This document shows positions 26,172 through 36,049 of a stretch of DNA of 52,242 nt, one piece after another. Position 1 is the first letter of the stretch, and the number at the start of each line of letters is the position of its first letter. Source of the stretch: Bacteroidales bacterium (lineage in GTDB: Bacteria > Bacteroidota > Bacteroidia > Bacteroidales > P3); assembly GCA_031272245.1 (NCBI GenBank), contig JAISUE010000045.1, positions 1 to 52,242 of the forward strand. Reading direction: 5' to 3'. The translations under genes were made by a program, and so were the position numbers. The notes below the pieces were generated by a model, which saw only the letters and a list, made by a program, of their open reading frames with translations, did no database searches and was not told where the DNA came from.

Positions 26172-26223
26172 TTTTTTACCATATTTATTAGTTTTATTTC
26201 ATAGGTATTTTAACCTGTTTTTA

Positions 26224-26766
26224 ATGAAAGAATTAGAAATTTTAGCAAATGGAGGAGTAATACTTTATCCTACTGATACAATTTGGGGTATTGGGTGTGA
26301 TGCAACAAATGAAGAGGCAATTCTTAAAGTTCAAAAAATAAAAGGAAGGGTTGCGGATAAGAGTCTTATTGTTTTGATGTCTGATGTTAAGATGCTGTCT
26401 GATTATGTTGATGCTTCAATTTACGAGCGATTAGAAAAGGAAGGTATGTTATCACAACCTACAACAATTATATATCCTGCAGCAAAAAAACTTCCTGTAA
26501 ATGTTTTGAGTAACAATAAAAGTCTTGCAGTTCGCATTCCTCAACATAATTATTGTTATAAGTTAATACATTCTTTTGGTAAACCAATAGTAAGTACTTC
26601 TGCTAATATAAGCGGTTATCCTTCGCCTTTATGTTTTGATGATATAAGTTATGAGATAAAGCAACAAGTAGATTATATTTGTGAATTTGAACATCAAAGA
26701 CGAAGTATTTATTCTGCATCTTCTATACTTATGATTGATAATTTAGAAGTGAAACGTTTAAGATAA
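26224..26766 (+). CDS. tsaC: L-threonylcarbamoyladenylate synthase (TsaC/Sua5/YrdC)
   Basis: A 180-residue single-domain YrdC-fold enzyme that forms threonylcarbamoyl-AMP from threonine, bicarbonate and ATP for the t6A modification of tRNAs reading ANN codons. Motifs are ILYPTDTIWGIGCDA, KIKGR followed by KSLIVLMSD, SLAVRIP and KPIVSTSANISGYPSP. The C-terminal Sua5 domain is absent, so this is the short TsaC-like form. It lies between pepE and clpB in the same direction, with 52 and 105 bp gaps. Confidence 0.93.
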   Translation: MKELEILANGGVILYPTDTIWGIGCDATNEEAILKVQKIKGRVADKSLIVLMSDVKMLSDYVDASIYERLEKEGMLSQPTTIIYPAAKKLPVNVLSNNKSLAVRIPQHNYCYKLIHSFGKPIVSTSANISGYPSPLCFDDISYEIKQQVDYICEFEHQRRSIYSASSILMIDNLEVKRLR

Positions 26767-26871
26767 TTTTTAAGTTTGTTTCCACTGACTTGTAAAATTT
26801 TTGTCAAATTGTCATAATTTTTTGATTTTGGTATATAATTTGAACTCTTTTTGTAAAAAGAAAGGAAATAT

Positions 26872-29019
26872 ATGGAAAATGATAAAAAATATGAAGCATT
26901 AAATGCTTATGCAAGAAATTTGAACGAGGAAGCAAAAGGTGGAAAACTTGATCCTGTAATAGGAAGAGATGAAGAAATACGTAGAGTTTTACAAATTCTT
27001 TCACGCAGGACTAAAAATAATCCTGTTTTAGTTGGGGAGCCGGGTGTTGGAAAAACTGCTATTGCAGAAGGATTAGCTCAAAGAATTTATCGTAAAGATG
27101 TGCCGGAAAACTTAAAAAATCGCTATGTTTATTCGTTAGATATGGGAGCATTGGTGGCAGGAGCAAAATATAAAGGTGAATTTGAAGAGAGATTAAAGTC
27201 TGTTATCAATGATGTGATTTCATCAGATGGAGAAATTATACTGTTTATTGATGAAATTCATACCCTTGTTGGAGCGGGTGGTGGAGAAGGTGCTATGGAT
27301 GCTGCAAACATATTAAAGCCAGCCCTTGCAAGAGGAGAATTACGTGCAATAGGTGCAACAACTCTTGCTGAATATCAAAAATATTTTGAAAAAGATAAGG
27401 CTCTTGAACGTCGTTTTCAAATGGTTTTGGTAGATGAACCGAGTGTTTCTGATACAATATCTATATTAAGAGGGCTTAAGGAACGTTATGAAGTACACCA
27501 TCATGTGAGAATTAAGGATTCTGCAATAGTAGCCGCAGCTGAAATGTCAGCAAGATACATTACAAATCGTTTTCTACCTGATAAGGCAATAGACTTAATT
27601 GACGAAGCTGCAGCAAAACTTCGTATGGAAATAGATTCTTCGCCGGAAGAATTGGATGAAGTTCAACGGAGATTAACACAATTAGAGATAGAGAGAGTGG
27701 CTATAAAGAAGGAAAAAGATGAAAAAAAGGTAGCTGATTTAACACAAGAAATAAATGAGTTAATAACTAAACGCAATGAATTGGAGTCTAAATGGAAGGC
27801 AGAAAAAAATATTGTAGATGCCATACAGGAAGAAGTAAAAAAAATAGAAAATTACAAAAAACAGTCGCAAGATGCTGAAATGGCAGGTGATTATGGTAAA
27901 GTAGCTGAGTTACGTTATGGAAAAATCAAATTGGCAGAGGAATCTTTGAAAAATTATCAGGAAAAACTGAAACAAATGCAAGGAGCAGATGCACTTTTAA
28001 CTGAAGAGGTTGATGATAATCATATTGCAGAAGTAGTTTCTCGTTGGACAGGAATACCTGTTGCGAGAATGATGCAGAGTGAAAAGGAAAAGTTGTTGCA
28101 TTTAGAAGACCGATTGAAAGAAAGAATTATTGGGCAAGATCAGGCAATAGAGGCAGTTTCTGATGCTATAAGGCGTAGTCGTTCAGGTTTAGCTGATGCA
28201 AAACGTCCAATAGGTTCATTTATTTTTCTTGGAACAACGGGAGTTGGTAAAACAGAATTAGCCAGAGCATTAGCAGAATTATTGTTTGATGATGAAAACT
28301 TAATGGTTCGTATTGATATGAGTGAATATCAGGAACGACATACAATATCACGTTTGATAGGAGCACCTCCAGGATATGTTGGTTATGAAGAATCCGGACA
28401 ACTCACCGAAGCAGTAAGACGAAAACCTTATTCCATAGTTCTTTTGGACGAAATAGAAAAAGCTCATACGGATGTTTTCAATGTTTTGTTACAAGTATTA
28501 GAGGATGGAAGATTGACAGACAATAAGGGAAGAGTAGTAGATTTTAAAAATACTATTATAATAATGACTTCAAATGCAGGAAGTAGGAGATTGAGAGATT
28601 TTGGCGGAGGTTTAGGATTTCAATCTTCTGCGAGTGAAGAAAGTAAAGCAGCACTTGAAAAAAGTATTATAGATAATGATTTAAAGCGTATTTTCCCGCC
28701 GGAATTTTTGAACAGAGTAGATGAAATTATAACTTTTTATTCTTTATCTATTGAACAAATACGTAAAATAGTAGAGTTACAACTGAAAAAACTTGTGGAA
28801 AATCTTGCAGAAAAAAATATAAATATGCATTATACGGCAGCAGCAGTTGATGTTATTACTGAAAATGGCTATGATCCTGAACTTGGAGCAAGACCTGTAA
28901 AACGTGCAATACAACGTTTGGTGATTAATCCGTTGTCAATAGCATTGATAGATGGTTCTGTACAAGCAGAAACAGAAATAACTCTTGATGCAAAAGAGAA
29001 TAAAATAATCTTTTATTAA
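26872..29019 (+). CDS. clpB: ClpB disaggregase lacking the N-terminal domain
   Basis: A 715-residue Hsp100 ATPase that pulls aggregated proteins apart with DnaK. It starts directly before the first AAA+ module ([19 protein letters not shown]; Walker A GEPGVGKT 55-62; Walker [23 protein letters not shown]). A full coiled-coil middle domain (about 255-375) marks ClpB rather than ClpA or ClpC. The second AAA+ module has GTTGVGKT (454-461), the pore loop [13 protein letters not shown] and [12 protein letters not shown]. The usual 140-150 residue N-domain is absent, and the 105 bp upstream do not encode it, so this looks like a native short ClpB rather than a start error. It ends at the terminator at 29054-29089. 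Confidence 0.94.
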   Translation: MENDKKYEALNAYARNLNEEAKGGKLDPVIGRDEEIRRVLQILSRRTKNNPVLVGEPGVGKTAIAEGLAQRIYRKDVPENLKNRYVYSLDMGALVAGAKYKGEFEERLKSVINDVISSDGEIILFIDEIHTLVGAGGGEGAMDAANILKPALARGELRAIGATTLAEYQKYFEKDKALERRFQMVLVDEPSVSDTISILRGLKERYEVHHHVRIKDSAIVAAAEMSARYITNRFLPDKAIDLIDEAAAKLRMEIDSSPEELDEVQRRLTQLEIERVAIKKEKDEKKVADLTQEINELITKRNELESKWKAEKNIVDAIQEEVKKIENYKKQSQDAEMAGDYGKVAELRYGKIKLAEESLKNYQEKLKQMQGADALLTEEVDDNHIAEVVSRWTGIPVARMMQSEKEKLLHLEDRLKERIIGQDQAIEAVSDAIRRSRSGLADAKRPIGSFIFLGTTGVGKTELARALAELLFDDENLMVRIDMSEYQERHTISRLIGAPPGYVGYEESGQLTEAVRRKPYSIVLLDEIEKAHTDVFNVLLQVLEDGRLTDNKGRVVDFKNTIIIMTSNAGSRRLRDFGGGLGFQSSASEESKAALEKSIIDNDLKRIFPPEFLNRVDEIITFYSLSIEQIRKIVELQLKKLVENLAEKNINMHYTAAAVDVITENGYDPELGARPVKRAIQRLVINPLSIALIDGSVQAETEITLDAKENKIIFY

Positions 29020-29053
29020 GGCTTAATATTTTACTATTTTAATAAACTACTTT

Positions 29054-29089
29054 AAAGACTTGATTTTATTTATAAAAAATCAAGTCTTT
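29054..29089. terminator. Bidirectional terminator between clpB and skp
   Basis: A 14-bp perfect stem, AAAGACTTGATTTT (29054-29067) with AAAATCAAGTCTTT (29076-29089), loop of 8 nt, with T-runs usable on both strands for two convergent units. Confidence 0.85.
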
Positions 29090-29115
29090 TTTGTGAAAAT
29101 TAAAATTTTTTAGTT

Positions 29116-29640
29116 TTATTTCTTTATTTTATATCCTAATTCTCCAAGCACTAAATCACTTATATCTGTTTTGCTGTCAACATACAAAACATTTCCACCA
29201 TCTGCTTTGTCAAAAACTATTCCATAGTTTTTTTCTTGAGCAATTTTTTCAATAGCATTATATACTTTTTCTTGTATAGGCTTTATTAGTTCTGAGCGTT
29301 TTTTTGCTAAAGATCCATCATTGCCAAAACGCTGTTTTTGAAGATTTTTGGCTTCTTTTTCTGCAGCTATGATTTCATTTTCTTTTTTGTTTTTTAAATC
29401 TTCAGGTAATAAAACTGCTTCTGCTTGGAAAGATTTGTACATTTTGTCTATTTCTTTGAATTTTGCTTCAACTTCATTTTGCCATTGCACGGAAAGGTCG
29501 TCAAGTTCTTTTTGAGCTTGTTTGTACTCAGGCATATTGTTAAGAATAAATTCGGTATCTACGCACGCAAACTTCTGTGCAAAACATGTAAATGTGCTTG
29601 CAAATAATATTACTACGGTTAATAATGTATACTTTTTCAT
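29116..29640 (-). CDS. OmpH/Skp family periplasmic chaperone
   Basis: A 174-residue exported protein: signal peptide MKKYTLLTVVILFASTFTCF, then the OmpH beginning KFACVDTEFILNNMPEYKQAQKELDDL, and a long coiled-coil arm (about 45-125, many Lys and Glu, including NEIIAAEKEAKNLQKQ), closing with the beta ending NVLYVDSKTDISDLVLGELGY. Skp-like proteins hold unfolded outer-membrane proteins as trimers with jaw-like arms. It is the last of uppS-bamA-skp, with only 41 bp to bamA. Many Bacteroidetes have two ompH genes in tandem after bamA; only one is here. Confidence 0.9.
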   Translation of the reverse strand: MKKYTLLTVVILFASTFTCFAQKFACVDTEFILNNMPEYKQAQKELDDLSVQWQNEVEAKFKEIDKMYKSFQAEAVLLPEDLKNKKENEIIAAEKEAKNLQKQRFGNDGSLAKKRSELIKPIQEKVYNAIEKIAQEKNYGIVFDKADGGNVLYVDSKTDISDLVLGELGYKIKK

Positions 29641-29681
29641 TTTAATATGTTTTTTTTTATTATTTATATTGTCAAATTGTT

Positions 29682-32309
29682 TTAATCAATAGTTTGACCT
29701 ATTGAAATCATAAAATGAGAACCGCTCACAGTGCCTCCAATTTTATCAAATCCATAACCCCAATCAAGTCCCAATAATCCAAACATAGGCATATATAATC
29801 TTATACCAACTCCGGCTGCTCTATACATATTGAAAGGCGCAAAACTTTTAAAGCTATCCCATGAATTGCCTGCTTCAAAAAAGCCGAGAACATAAATAGA
29901 AGCAGTAGGGTTTAGAGTGATTGGATAACGTAATTCGGCTGTAAATTTGTCAAAAACCATTGCACCGGTACTTGGAGAAAGCGATCCTGCTTCATAACCT
30001 CTTAATGCTATAATTTCTCTTCCATCTATACCTCCCAGATTTCTTAATCCATCTCCACCAACATAAAAACGTTCGAAAGGAGAATCTCCAACTTTTTTAT
30101 TGTATTGTCCTAAAAAACCAAATCTTGCTTTAGTATGAAAAACTAAATCACCTGTGATATTAAAAAACCAACTTGCTCTTATATGTATTTTATAATATTC
30201 AATCCATCTATAAATTTCTTGTGTGTTATTTTTTTGCCATAAAGTGTTATAATCTTTTCCATTAACTAAAGAATAAGGAAAAGTAAATTGCCCGGCAACA
30301 GAAAATTCGGAACCAACACGAGGATATATAGGTTGGTCAACAGAATTTCTTGCAAGAGTAAAATTGTAATTAAGATTGTTGGCTATACCAACTGAAAAAT
30401 TTGTAATACCCGGATAATTTTTAACATCGTATTGCATAAATGCAATACCGTGAACAAACGTAAAGTAATCATCAGGTACTTTTAATCTTTTACCCAAAGA
30501 CACAGATGCACCATAAACTCCTAAATGATATGATTCTGTTCCGGTTGTATTCCAGTATCCATCGTTTTGATATGAATAGAAAATACTTACGCTTAAAGCA
30601 TTTGGTTTTTTACCTCCAAGCCAAGGTTCAGAAAATGAAAGACTGACAGCTGAATAATAACTTCCATTTGTGGATATTTGCAATCCAAGTCTTTGTCCAT
30701 CACCAACAGGGAAAGGTTTCCAAGCGTCTTTTTTAAAGAATTTTCTTGCAGAGAAGTTGGTTAATGAAATTCCACCTGAAAACATAAAGCCTGTACTTTC
30801 TCCCCAACCGCCTGATATATTAAATTCACTGCTTGATTTTTCAATTAGTTGATAAGTTATATCAACTATTCCGTTTTCTGCATCAGGTGAAATTTGAGGA
30901 TTTATTTTTTCGGGATCAAAAAAATTCAATTGTTGAATTTCACGAACAGAACGAATAACTGCATCACGACTAAATAAATCACCAGGCATAGTTCTTAATT
31001 CTCTCATTACAACAAAATCATTTGTATTGGTGTTGCCTTCTATACCAACTGTTCTTATTTTTGCCTGCTTGCCTTCTGTTATTCTCATCTCTATATCAAT
31101 GGAATCTCCCACTATATTAATTTCAACAGGTCGTGCGTTAAACCACAAATATCCATCATCCATATATAAAGAAGATATATCTGTGCCTGTAGGATCGTAA
31201 CTTAAATTTTGAGTAAGCAATTCTTTATTATATGGTTCGCCGTATTTTATTCTCAAACGTTTTGATAACTCTTCGGAAGAATATTTAGTGTTTCCTACCC
31301 ATGTTATATTACGAAAATAAAACTTTTGCCCTTCATGAATTTTCATTTCTACAACTAAACGTTGTTTTGTCTTTTGTTTCACAAACCAAAGCTTATTCCA
31401 AAAGCCAATCCAATATTTTGGAACAGTTATTTGATAAGAAGTATCGCTTTCTATTTTAGCATTTCTATAACCTTTATTATTATATTTATCTATTACTAAA
31501 TTTTTGTCTTTCTCAAAATCACTCTCAATAAAACGTGAAGATTTCCAAAACCTCCACCAACGATATTGTTTAGTTTCTTTCATTTTAGAACGAATATATG
31601 AATCACTCATTGGACTTTCGCCTGTTATCCATTTATAAGTACGTTTAAAGAAACTTGTATTGTTATGAATACTATCACTTTTTTCGTTACCTTTAATAAT
31701 AATATCTTTAATTTTTATTTTGTTTCCTTTTGTGATATTGAATGTAAGATTTACATCGTTGCGTGTGGTTGTTGTGTCTTTTGCTTCTTCTACTGATGAG
31801 GTTACATCATAAAAACCTTTCTGGATAAAGAAATCTTGTATAACATTAAGACAATTTAATTTCATATTCTCTGTAACAACATCACCCATACCTATTTTCA
31901 TTCTTTCTTTAATTTTATCTTCTTCGCTGCGAATTATACCTTTAAAACGATAAGTAGCAAGGCGTGGTTTTGAAACAAATTCATATTTAATAAAGATAGT
32001 TTTTCCAATTATTTTATCTACGGTTACTTTTACATCATCAAATATTCCCTGACTCCAAAGTTCATCAATAGCTTTTGTAATCTTATCGCCGGGAATAACA
32101 ATCTTGTCTCCAACAGCTATTCCTGCTAATTGAATAACGGCAGGATGATCTAAATGATCTGCTCCGGTAATTACAATACCTCCAACTTCATATTCTTTTG
32201 GTGAAAAGTAGTCAATATCTATTGTTTGAGCATAACCTTTTCTACAAAACAAACAAACAATAATAAGTAATAAAAATAAATATGATTTACAAGATTTCAT
32301 TCTTTGCAT
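29682..32309 (-). CDS. bamA: Outer membrane protein assembly factor BamA
   Basis: An 875-residue Omp85 protein that inserts beta barrels in the outer membrane. After a signal sequence (ending YAQ near residue 28) come POTRA repeats up to about residue 430, seen as VGGIVITGADHLDHPAVIQLAGI, KIKIKDIIIKGNE and RIRTVGIEGNTNTNDFVVMRELRTMPGD. A 16-strand barrel then follows, with FNISGGWGESTGFMFSGGISLTNF near its start, RYPITLNPTASIYVLGFFEAGNSW, and the terminal strand HFMISIGQTID. ATGs at 32309 or 32300 are both possible. It lies between uppS and skp, the standard Bacteroidetes order. A large insertion around residues 190-300 with WRFWKSSRFIESDFEK lies in the POTRA region. Confidence 0.95.
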   Translation of the reverse strand: MQRMKSCKSYLFLLLIIVCLFCRKGYAQTIDIDYFSPKEYEVGGIVITGADHLDHPAVIQLAGIAVGDKIVIPGDKITKAIDELWSQGIFDDVKVTVDKIIGKTIFIKYEFVSKPRLATYRFKGIIRSEEDKIKERMKIGMGDVVTENMKLNCLNVIQDFFIQKGFYDVTSSVEEAKDTTTTRNDVNLTFNITKGNKIKIKDIIIKGNEKSDSIHNNTSFFKRTYKWITGESPMSDSYIRSKMKETKQYRWWRFWKSSRFIESDFEKDKNLVIDKYNNKGYRNAKIESDTSYQITVPKYWIGFWNKLWFVKQKTKQRLVVEMKIHEGQKFYFRNITWVGNTKYSSEELSKRLRIKYGEPYNKELLTQNLSYDPTGTDISSLYMDDGYLWFNARPVEINIVGDSIDIEMRITEGKQAKIRTVGIEGNTNTNDFVVMRELRTMPGDLFSRDAVIRSVREIQQLNFFDPEKINPQISPDAENGIVDITYQLIEKSSSEFNISGGWGESTGFMFSGGISLTNFSARKFFKKDAWKPFPVGDGQRLGLQISTNGSYYSAVSLSFSEPWLGGKKPNALSVSIFYSYQNDGYWNTTGTESYHLGVYGASVSLGKRLKVPDDYFTFVHGIAFMQYDVKNYPGITNFSVGIANNLNYNFTLARNSVDQPIYPRVGSEFSVAGQFTFPYSLVNGKDYNTLWQKNNTQEIYRWIEYYKIHIRASWFFNITGDLVFHTKARFGFLGQYNKKVGDSPFERFYVGGDGLRNLGGIDGREIIALRGYEAGSLSPSTGAMVFDKFTAELRYPITLNPTASIYVLGFFEAGNSWDSFKSFAPFNMYRAAGVGIRLYMPMFGLLGLDWGYGFDKIGGTVSGSHFMISIGQTID

Positions 32310-32347
32310 TTTTATGATTTTCTACTATTAACGCCTTTATTTTTCTT

Positions 32348-33088
32348 TTATTGTACCTGCTCACTCGTTTTCCCAAAGCGGCGTTCTCTTTTTTGAAAAT
32401 CAATTATTGCCTTATAAAAATCTTCCTTACTAAAATCAGGCCACAAAATATCAGTAAAATATAATTCAGTGTAAGCTATTTGCCATAAAAGATAATTACT
32501 CAAACGATATTCGCCGGAAGTACGAATAAGTAAATCAGGGTCTGGATAATTTTTTGTACAAAGATAATTACTAATTGTTTGTTGTGTTATATCATTTAAT
32601 TTTAATTTGTCATTTGAAACATCCATACAAATATCTTTGACAGCTTTTGTTATTTCCCAACGAGAAGAGTAATTAAGAGCCAAAACTAAAGTCATTCGTT
32701 TATTGTTCTTTGTTTTTTCTATAATATTAAAGAGAGCTTCTTTGGTTTTTAGAGGTAGATAGTCAATATTTCCTATTGTTTGCAAAGCAATATCATTATT
32801 CATTAAAGTTTTTTCTTCTTGTGCAATAGTATGAACGAGCATTGACATTAGAGCGTCTATTTCTTCTTTCGGTCTGTTCCAGTTTTCCGTAGAAAAAGTA
32901 TAAAGTGTTAAAATTTTAATGCCGGTTTCTGCTGCTGCTTCTGTAACATTACGAACAGCAGTAACGCCATTTTGATGCCCAAAAATTCTTTCTTGCCCTT
33001 TTTGTTTAGCCCACCTGCCATTTCCATCCATTATTATAGCAACATGGGAAGGAAGTTTATTCTTAATTATATTGTCTTTTACGCTCAT
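32348..33088 (-). CDS. uppS: Isoprenyl transferase / undecaprenyl diphosphate synthase
   Basis: A 246-residue cis-prenyltransferase that builds C55 undecaprenyl diphosphate for cell-wall and glycan carriers. It shows HVAIIMDGNGRWAKQKGQ with the catalytic D21, YTFSTENWNRP, LNYSSRWEI, DPDLLIRTSGEYRLSNYLLWQIAYTELYF and the final WPDF segment. Length is normal (about 250). First gene of the uppS-bamA-skp unit; the -7 element TATCTTTG (33111-33118) is 22 bp before the ATG. Confidence 0.95.
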   Translation of the reverse strand: MSVKDNIIKNKLPSHVAIIMDGNGRWAKQKGQERIFGHQNGVTAVRNVTEAAAETGIKILTLYTFSTENWNRPKEEIDALMSMLVHTIAQEEKTLMNNDIALQTIGNIDYLPLKTKEALFNIIEKTKNNKRMTLVLALNYSSRWEITKAVKDICMDVSNDKLKLNDITQQTISNYLCTKNYPDPDLLIRTSGEYRLSNYLLWQIAYTELYFTDILWPDFSKEDFYKAIIDFQKRERRFGKTSEQVQ

Positions 33089-33110
33089 ATTCTTAAAGTT
33101 TTACAGGTGG

Positions 33111-33118
33111 CAAAGATA
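33111..33118 (-). promoter_or_regulatory. -7 promoter element for uppS-bamA-skp
   Basis: Minus strand TATCTTTG, 22 bp before the uppS ATG. Confidence 0.6.
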
Positions 33119-33248
33119 ACAAAACTTTTTATACGGAAATTCTGTTTATTTTTCTTGAATTTTTGTGTATATTGTTTGATAAACAGAAGAATAAAATCAA
33201 AAAAAATAATCTTTTTTCTTTTAATTTTCTCAATCAAAAAAAAAGTAT

Positions 33249-33256
33249 TACTTTTG
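33249..33256 (+). promoter_or_regulatory. -7 promoter element for tonB-like gene
   Basis: TACTTTTG, 53 bp before the preferred ATG at 33310. Confidence 0.55.
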
Positions 33257-33309
33257 TAGTCTCAAAATAGAGAATTTAATATTGTAATAATCAATAAATA
33301 TAATTGGCT

Positions 33310-33999
33310 ATGGAATTAAAGAAGTCAGAAAAAGCAAATCTTGAAAACAAAAAAGTTCTTTTCCTTGAAATAGGATTTGTTGTTGCTCTTTGTGTTATGA
33401 TATTCGCTTTTGAATATCGTACCTTTGATAAAGGTGACGAAGAACAGATTATACGGCGAGATGATGTCGCAATAGAAAATATAGATATTCCTCAAACAGA
33501 AAATACTCCTCCACCTCCTCCGGAAGAAATGCCTCCGGCAGAACCTACAGAATTTGAAATAGTAGATGAGTCCGTTAAAGTAGATGATTCTTTTAATATT
33601 TTGGATTTATTTAAAGATAATACTAATACAGGTGTTTCTATAAATAAAAACATACCTGAAGAAGAGAATCTTGTAGAGGAAGAAGAAGCGTTTGTAGTTG
33701 TTGAACAACAGGCTGTATTTCCTTTGCCGGAAGGGCTTGATAATTACATTATGAAGAACCTTGTCTATCCGGAAGCAGCACGTCAGGCAGGTATAGAAGG
33801 AACTGTTGTAATAGAATTCATAGTTGAAAAGGATGGATCTTTAACTAATCTAAAAATAGCAAGAGATATTGGTGGCGGTTGTGGAGAAGAATTGATTAGA
33901 ATTTTTAAGGGTATGCCAAAATGGAAACCTGCAATGCAGAGAGGCAAACCGGTTCGTAATAAATTTGGAAAACGAGTTAATTTCTCTTTAAGAGGATAA
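33310..33999 (+). CDS. TonB-family energy transducer
   Basis: A 229-residue inner-membrane-anchored protein (counted from the ATG at 33310; a TTG two codons earlier is less likely). It has one transmembrane helix (about 18-36), then a Pro- and Glu-rich periplasmic linker with PPPPPEEMPP, and a C-terminal TonB domain (about 140-229): VYPEAARQAGIEGTVVIEF, VEKDGSLTNLKIARDIGGGCGEE, MPKWKPAMQRGKPVRNKFG. TonB carries ion-motive-force energy to outer-membrane transporters. No ExbB or ExbD gene is adjacent. It ends at a good terminator (34028-34055). Confidence 0.92.
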   Translation: MELKKSEKANLENKKVLFLEIGFVVALCVMIFAFEYRTFDKGDEEQIIRRDDVAIENIDIPQTENTPPPPPEEMPPAEPTEFEIVDESVKVDDSFNILDLFKDNTNTGVSINKNIPEEENLVEEEEAFVVVEQQAVFPLPEGLDNYIMKNLVYPEAARQAGIEGTVVIEFIVEKDGSLTNLKIARDIGGGCGEELIRIFKGMPKWKPAMQRGKPVRNKFGKRVNFSLRG

Positions 34000-34027
34000 T
34001 AATAAAATTTATATATTTAAGAACAAT

Positions 34028-34055
34028 AACGGCGTTTTAGTGATGAAACGCCGTT
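34028..34055 (+). terminator. Terminator after the tonB-like gene
   Basis: A 10-bp perfect stem, AACGGCGTTT (34028-34037) with AAACGCCGTT (34046-34055), 8-nt loop, then TATTATTT. The ABC-F gene starts 38 bp downstream. Confidence 0.85.
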
Positions 34056-34093
34056 TATTATTTAACAATAACAATGTATAATAAAAGTCTTTA

Positions 34094-36049
34094 ATGATTA
34101 CTATAAGCAATTTATCTATTCAGTTTTCAGGTATTACACTTTTTGATAACGTTAATTTTGTTATTGAAGATAAAGACAGAATAGGTTTAGTAGGGAAAAA
34201 TGGTGCAGGGAAAAGTACTCTTTTGAAAATTATATCAAATTTTAAAGAGCCTGAAACAGGTTCTGTTGTTCGTTCAAAAGACCAAAGTATTGGTTATTTG
34301 CCTCAAGAACTTATTCCTTCGTCAACAAAAAATGTTATAGATGAAATGATGACAGTTTTTGCTCATATAAAGGAAATGGAAAATAAACAACAACACTTGG
34401 CTGGTGAAATTTCTAAAAGAACGGATTACGAAAGCAAAGAATATGAGCAGTTATTAACTAAACATTATGAAATAACCGAGAGACTTAACTTTGTTAATAT
34501 TGCGGAAGGGAGAGCTGAAGCAGAAAAAATTTTGATAGGACTTGGTTTTTTACATTCAGACTTTGAAAGGGGATTAAATGAATTTAGTAGTGGATGGCAA
34601 ATGAGAGTAGAATTGGCAAAAATACTTTTGCAAAAACCGGATATTATTTTACTTGACGAGCCAACTAATCATTTAGATATAGTTTCTATTACATGGTTAG
34701 AGAAATTCCTCGCTTCATATTCCGGAACAATAGTGCTTGTGTCACACGACCGCACATTTTTAGATAGAGTAACAAAACGTACAGTTGAAATAACAGCAGG
34801 AAAAATTTATGATTATAAAGTTTCATATTCAGGTTATGTTAGTTTAATGTTGCAACGTAGAGCATCACAGGCATCTATTTTATCCAATCAACAGAAACAA
34901 ATAGCAGAAATAGAAAAATTCATTGAAAGATTTCGTTATAAATCTACAAAAGCAAAGCAAGTACAATCAAAAATAAAGCAGATAGAAAAGATGGAATTAG
35001 AAAAAATAGATGAAGTTGATTTTTCTACTATTCATTTTTCATTTCCTCCTGCTCCGCATAGTGGAAAAATTGTTATTGAAGTTAAAGATTTAAGTAAAAG
35101 TTATAGAAATAAAGAGAAAGAGGTTTTGAAAAATATAAATCTTTTGATTACGAAAGGAGAGAAAGTAGCATTTATTGGTCGTAATGGTGAAGGTAAATCA
35201 ACTCTTGCTAAAATAATAGTTGGAGATTTGAAATATTACAGTGGTATTATGCGTTTGGGTTATAACGTTACCGTTGGATATTTTGCACAAAATCAGGCAA
35301 CATTGCTTAATCCGGAACTTTCGGTTTTTGAAACTATAGACCAAATAGCAGTTGGTACAATAAGAACTAAAATAAGAAATATTCTGGGGTCATTTCTTTT
35401 TGATGAAAATGATATAGATAAAAAAGTAAAAGTGCTGTCCGGTGGTGAAAAATCACGACTTGCTTTAGCAAAATTACTTTTAACACCGGTAAATCTGCTT
35501 GTGCTTGATGAGCCCACCAATCATTTAGATATGGATTCTAAAAATATTCTGAAACAGGCTCTTTTGCGATATGACGGAACTCTTATTATTGTATCGCACG
35601 ATAGAGATTTTTTAAATGGTTTAACTGATACGCTTTATGAGTTTAAAAACAAACAAATACATTGCTTTAAGGGGGATATTTTTGATTTTCTTTCCATGCG
35701 AGATATTGAAGATTTGGAAGCATTAAATATTAAAGCTAAAAATAAAAAATTAAAAACTGAAAAAGTTATTACTGAAAGTAAAGCTGTTTATGAAGAAAAT
35801 AAAGAACAAAATAGACTGTTAAGAAAAATAAAATCACAAATAGAGCAAATAGAAAATAAAATTTCAGATTTGGAAACACGCATTGCCGAAAAGGAAAATA
35901 TATTTCATGATGAACAAAAAGCAATAGCAATCGCCAACGATAAAGATTTTTTTAAAGAATATAATGATATGAAAAAGTTACTTTCTCAATACATGGAACA
36001 ATGGGAAGCACTTTGTAATGAGCTTGCTTTATCTTCTTCAATCATTTGA
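34094..36049 (+). CDS. ABC-F family ATP-binding protein
   Basis: A 651-residue cytosolic double-ATPase of the ABC-F group, which works on ribosomes (translation factors or antibiotic-protection proteins) rather than in membrane transport. Two nucleotide-binding domains: first GLVGKNGAGKSTLLKI, signature EFSSGWQMRVELAKIL, LLDEPTNHLDIVS; second GRNGEGKSTLAKI, signature LSGGEKSRLALAKLL, LDEPTNHLDMDS. A linker with RFRYKSTKAKQVQSKIKQIEKME separates them, and a C-terminal coiled coil (about 560-650) follows, as in Uup-like proteins. Its last 64 bp overlap the end of ispG on the other strand. Confidence 0.93.
   Translation: MITISNLSIQFSGITLFDNVNFVIEDKDRIGLVGKNGAGKSTLLKIISNFKEPETGSVVRSKDQSIGYLPQELIPSSTKNVIDEMMTVFAHIKEMENKQQHLAGEISKRTDYESKEYEQLLTKHYEITERLNFVNIAEGRAEAEKILIGLGFLHSDFERGLNEFSSGWQMRVELAKILLQKPDIILLDEPTNHLDIVSITWLEKFLASYSGTIVLVSHDRTFLDRVTKRTVEITAGKIYDYKVSYSGYVSLMLQRRASQASILSNQQKQIAEIEKFIERFRYKSTKAKQVQSKIKQIEKMELEKIDEVDFSTIHFSFPPAPHSGKIVIEVKDLSKSYRNKEKEVLKNINLLITKGEKVAFIGRNGEGKSTLAKIIVGDLKYYSGIMRLGYNVTVGYFAQNQATLLNPELSVFETIDQIAVGTIRTKIRNILGSFLFDENDIDKKVKVLSGGEKSRLALAKLLLTPVNLLVLDEPTNHLDMDSKNILKQALLRYDGTLIIVSHDRDFLNGLTDTLYEFKNKQIHCFKGDIFDFLSMRDIEDLEALNIKAKNKKLKTEKVITESKAVYEENKEQNRLLRKIKSQIEQIENKISDLETRIAEKENIFHDEQKAIAIANDKDFFKEYNDMKKLLSQYMEQWEALCNELALSSSII

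Noticed and set aside
33304..33309. TTG start for the TonB-like protein
   Set aside because: An ATG two codons later (33310) begins a normal TonB N-terminus.
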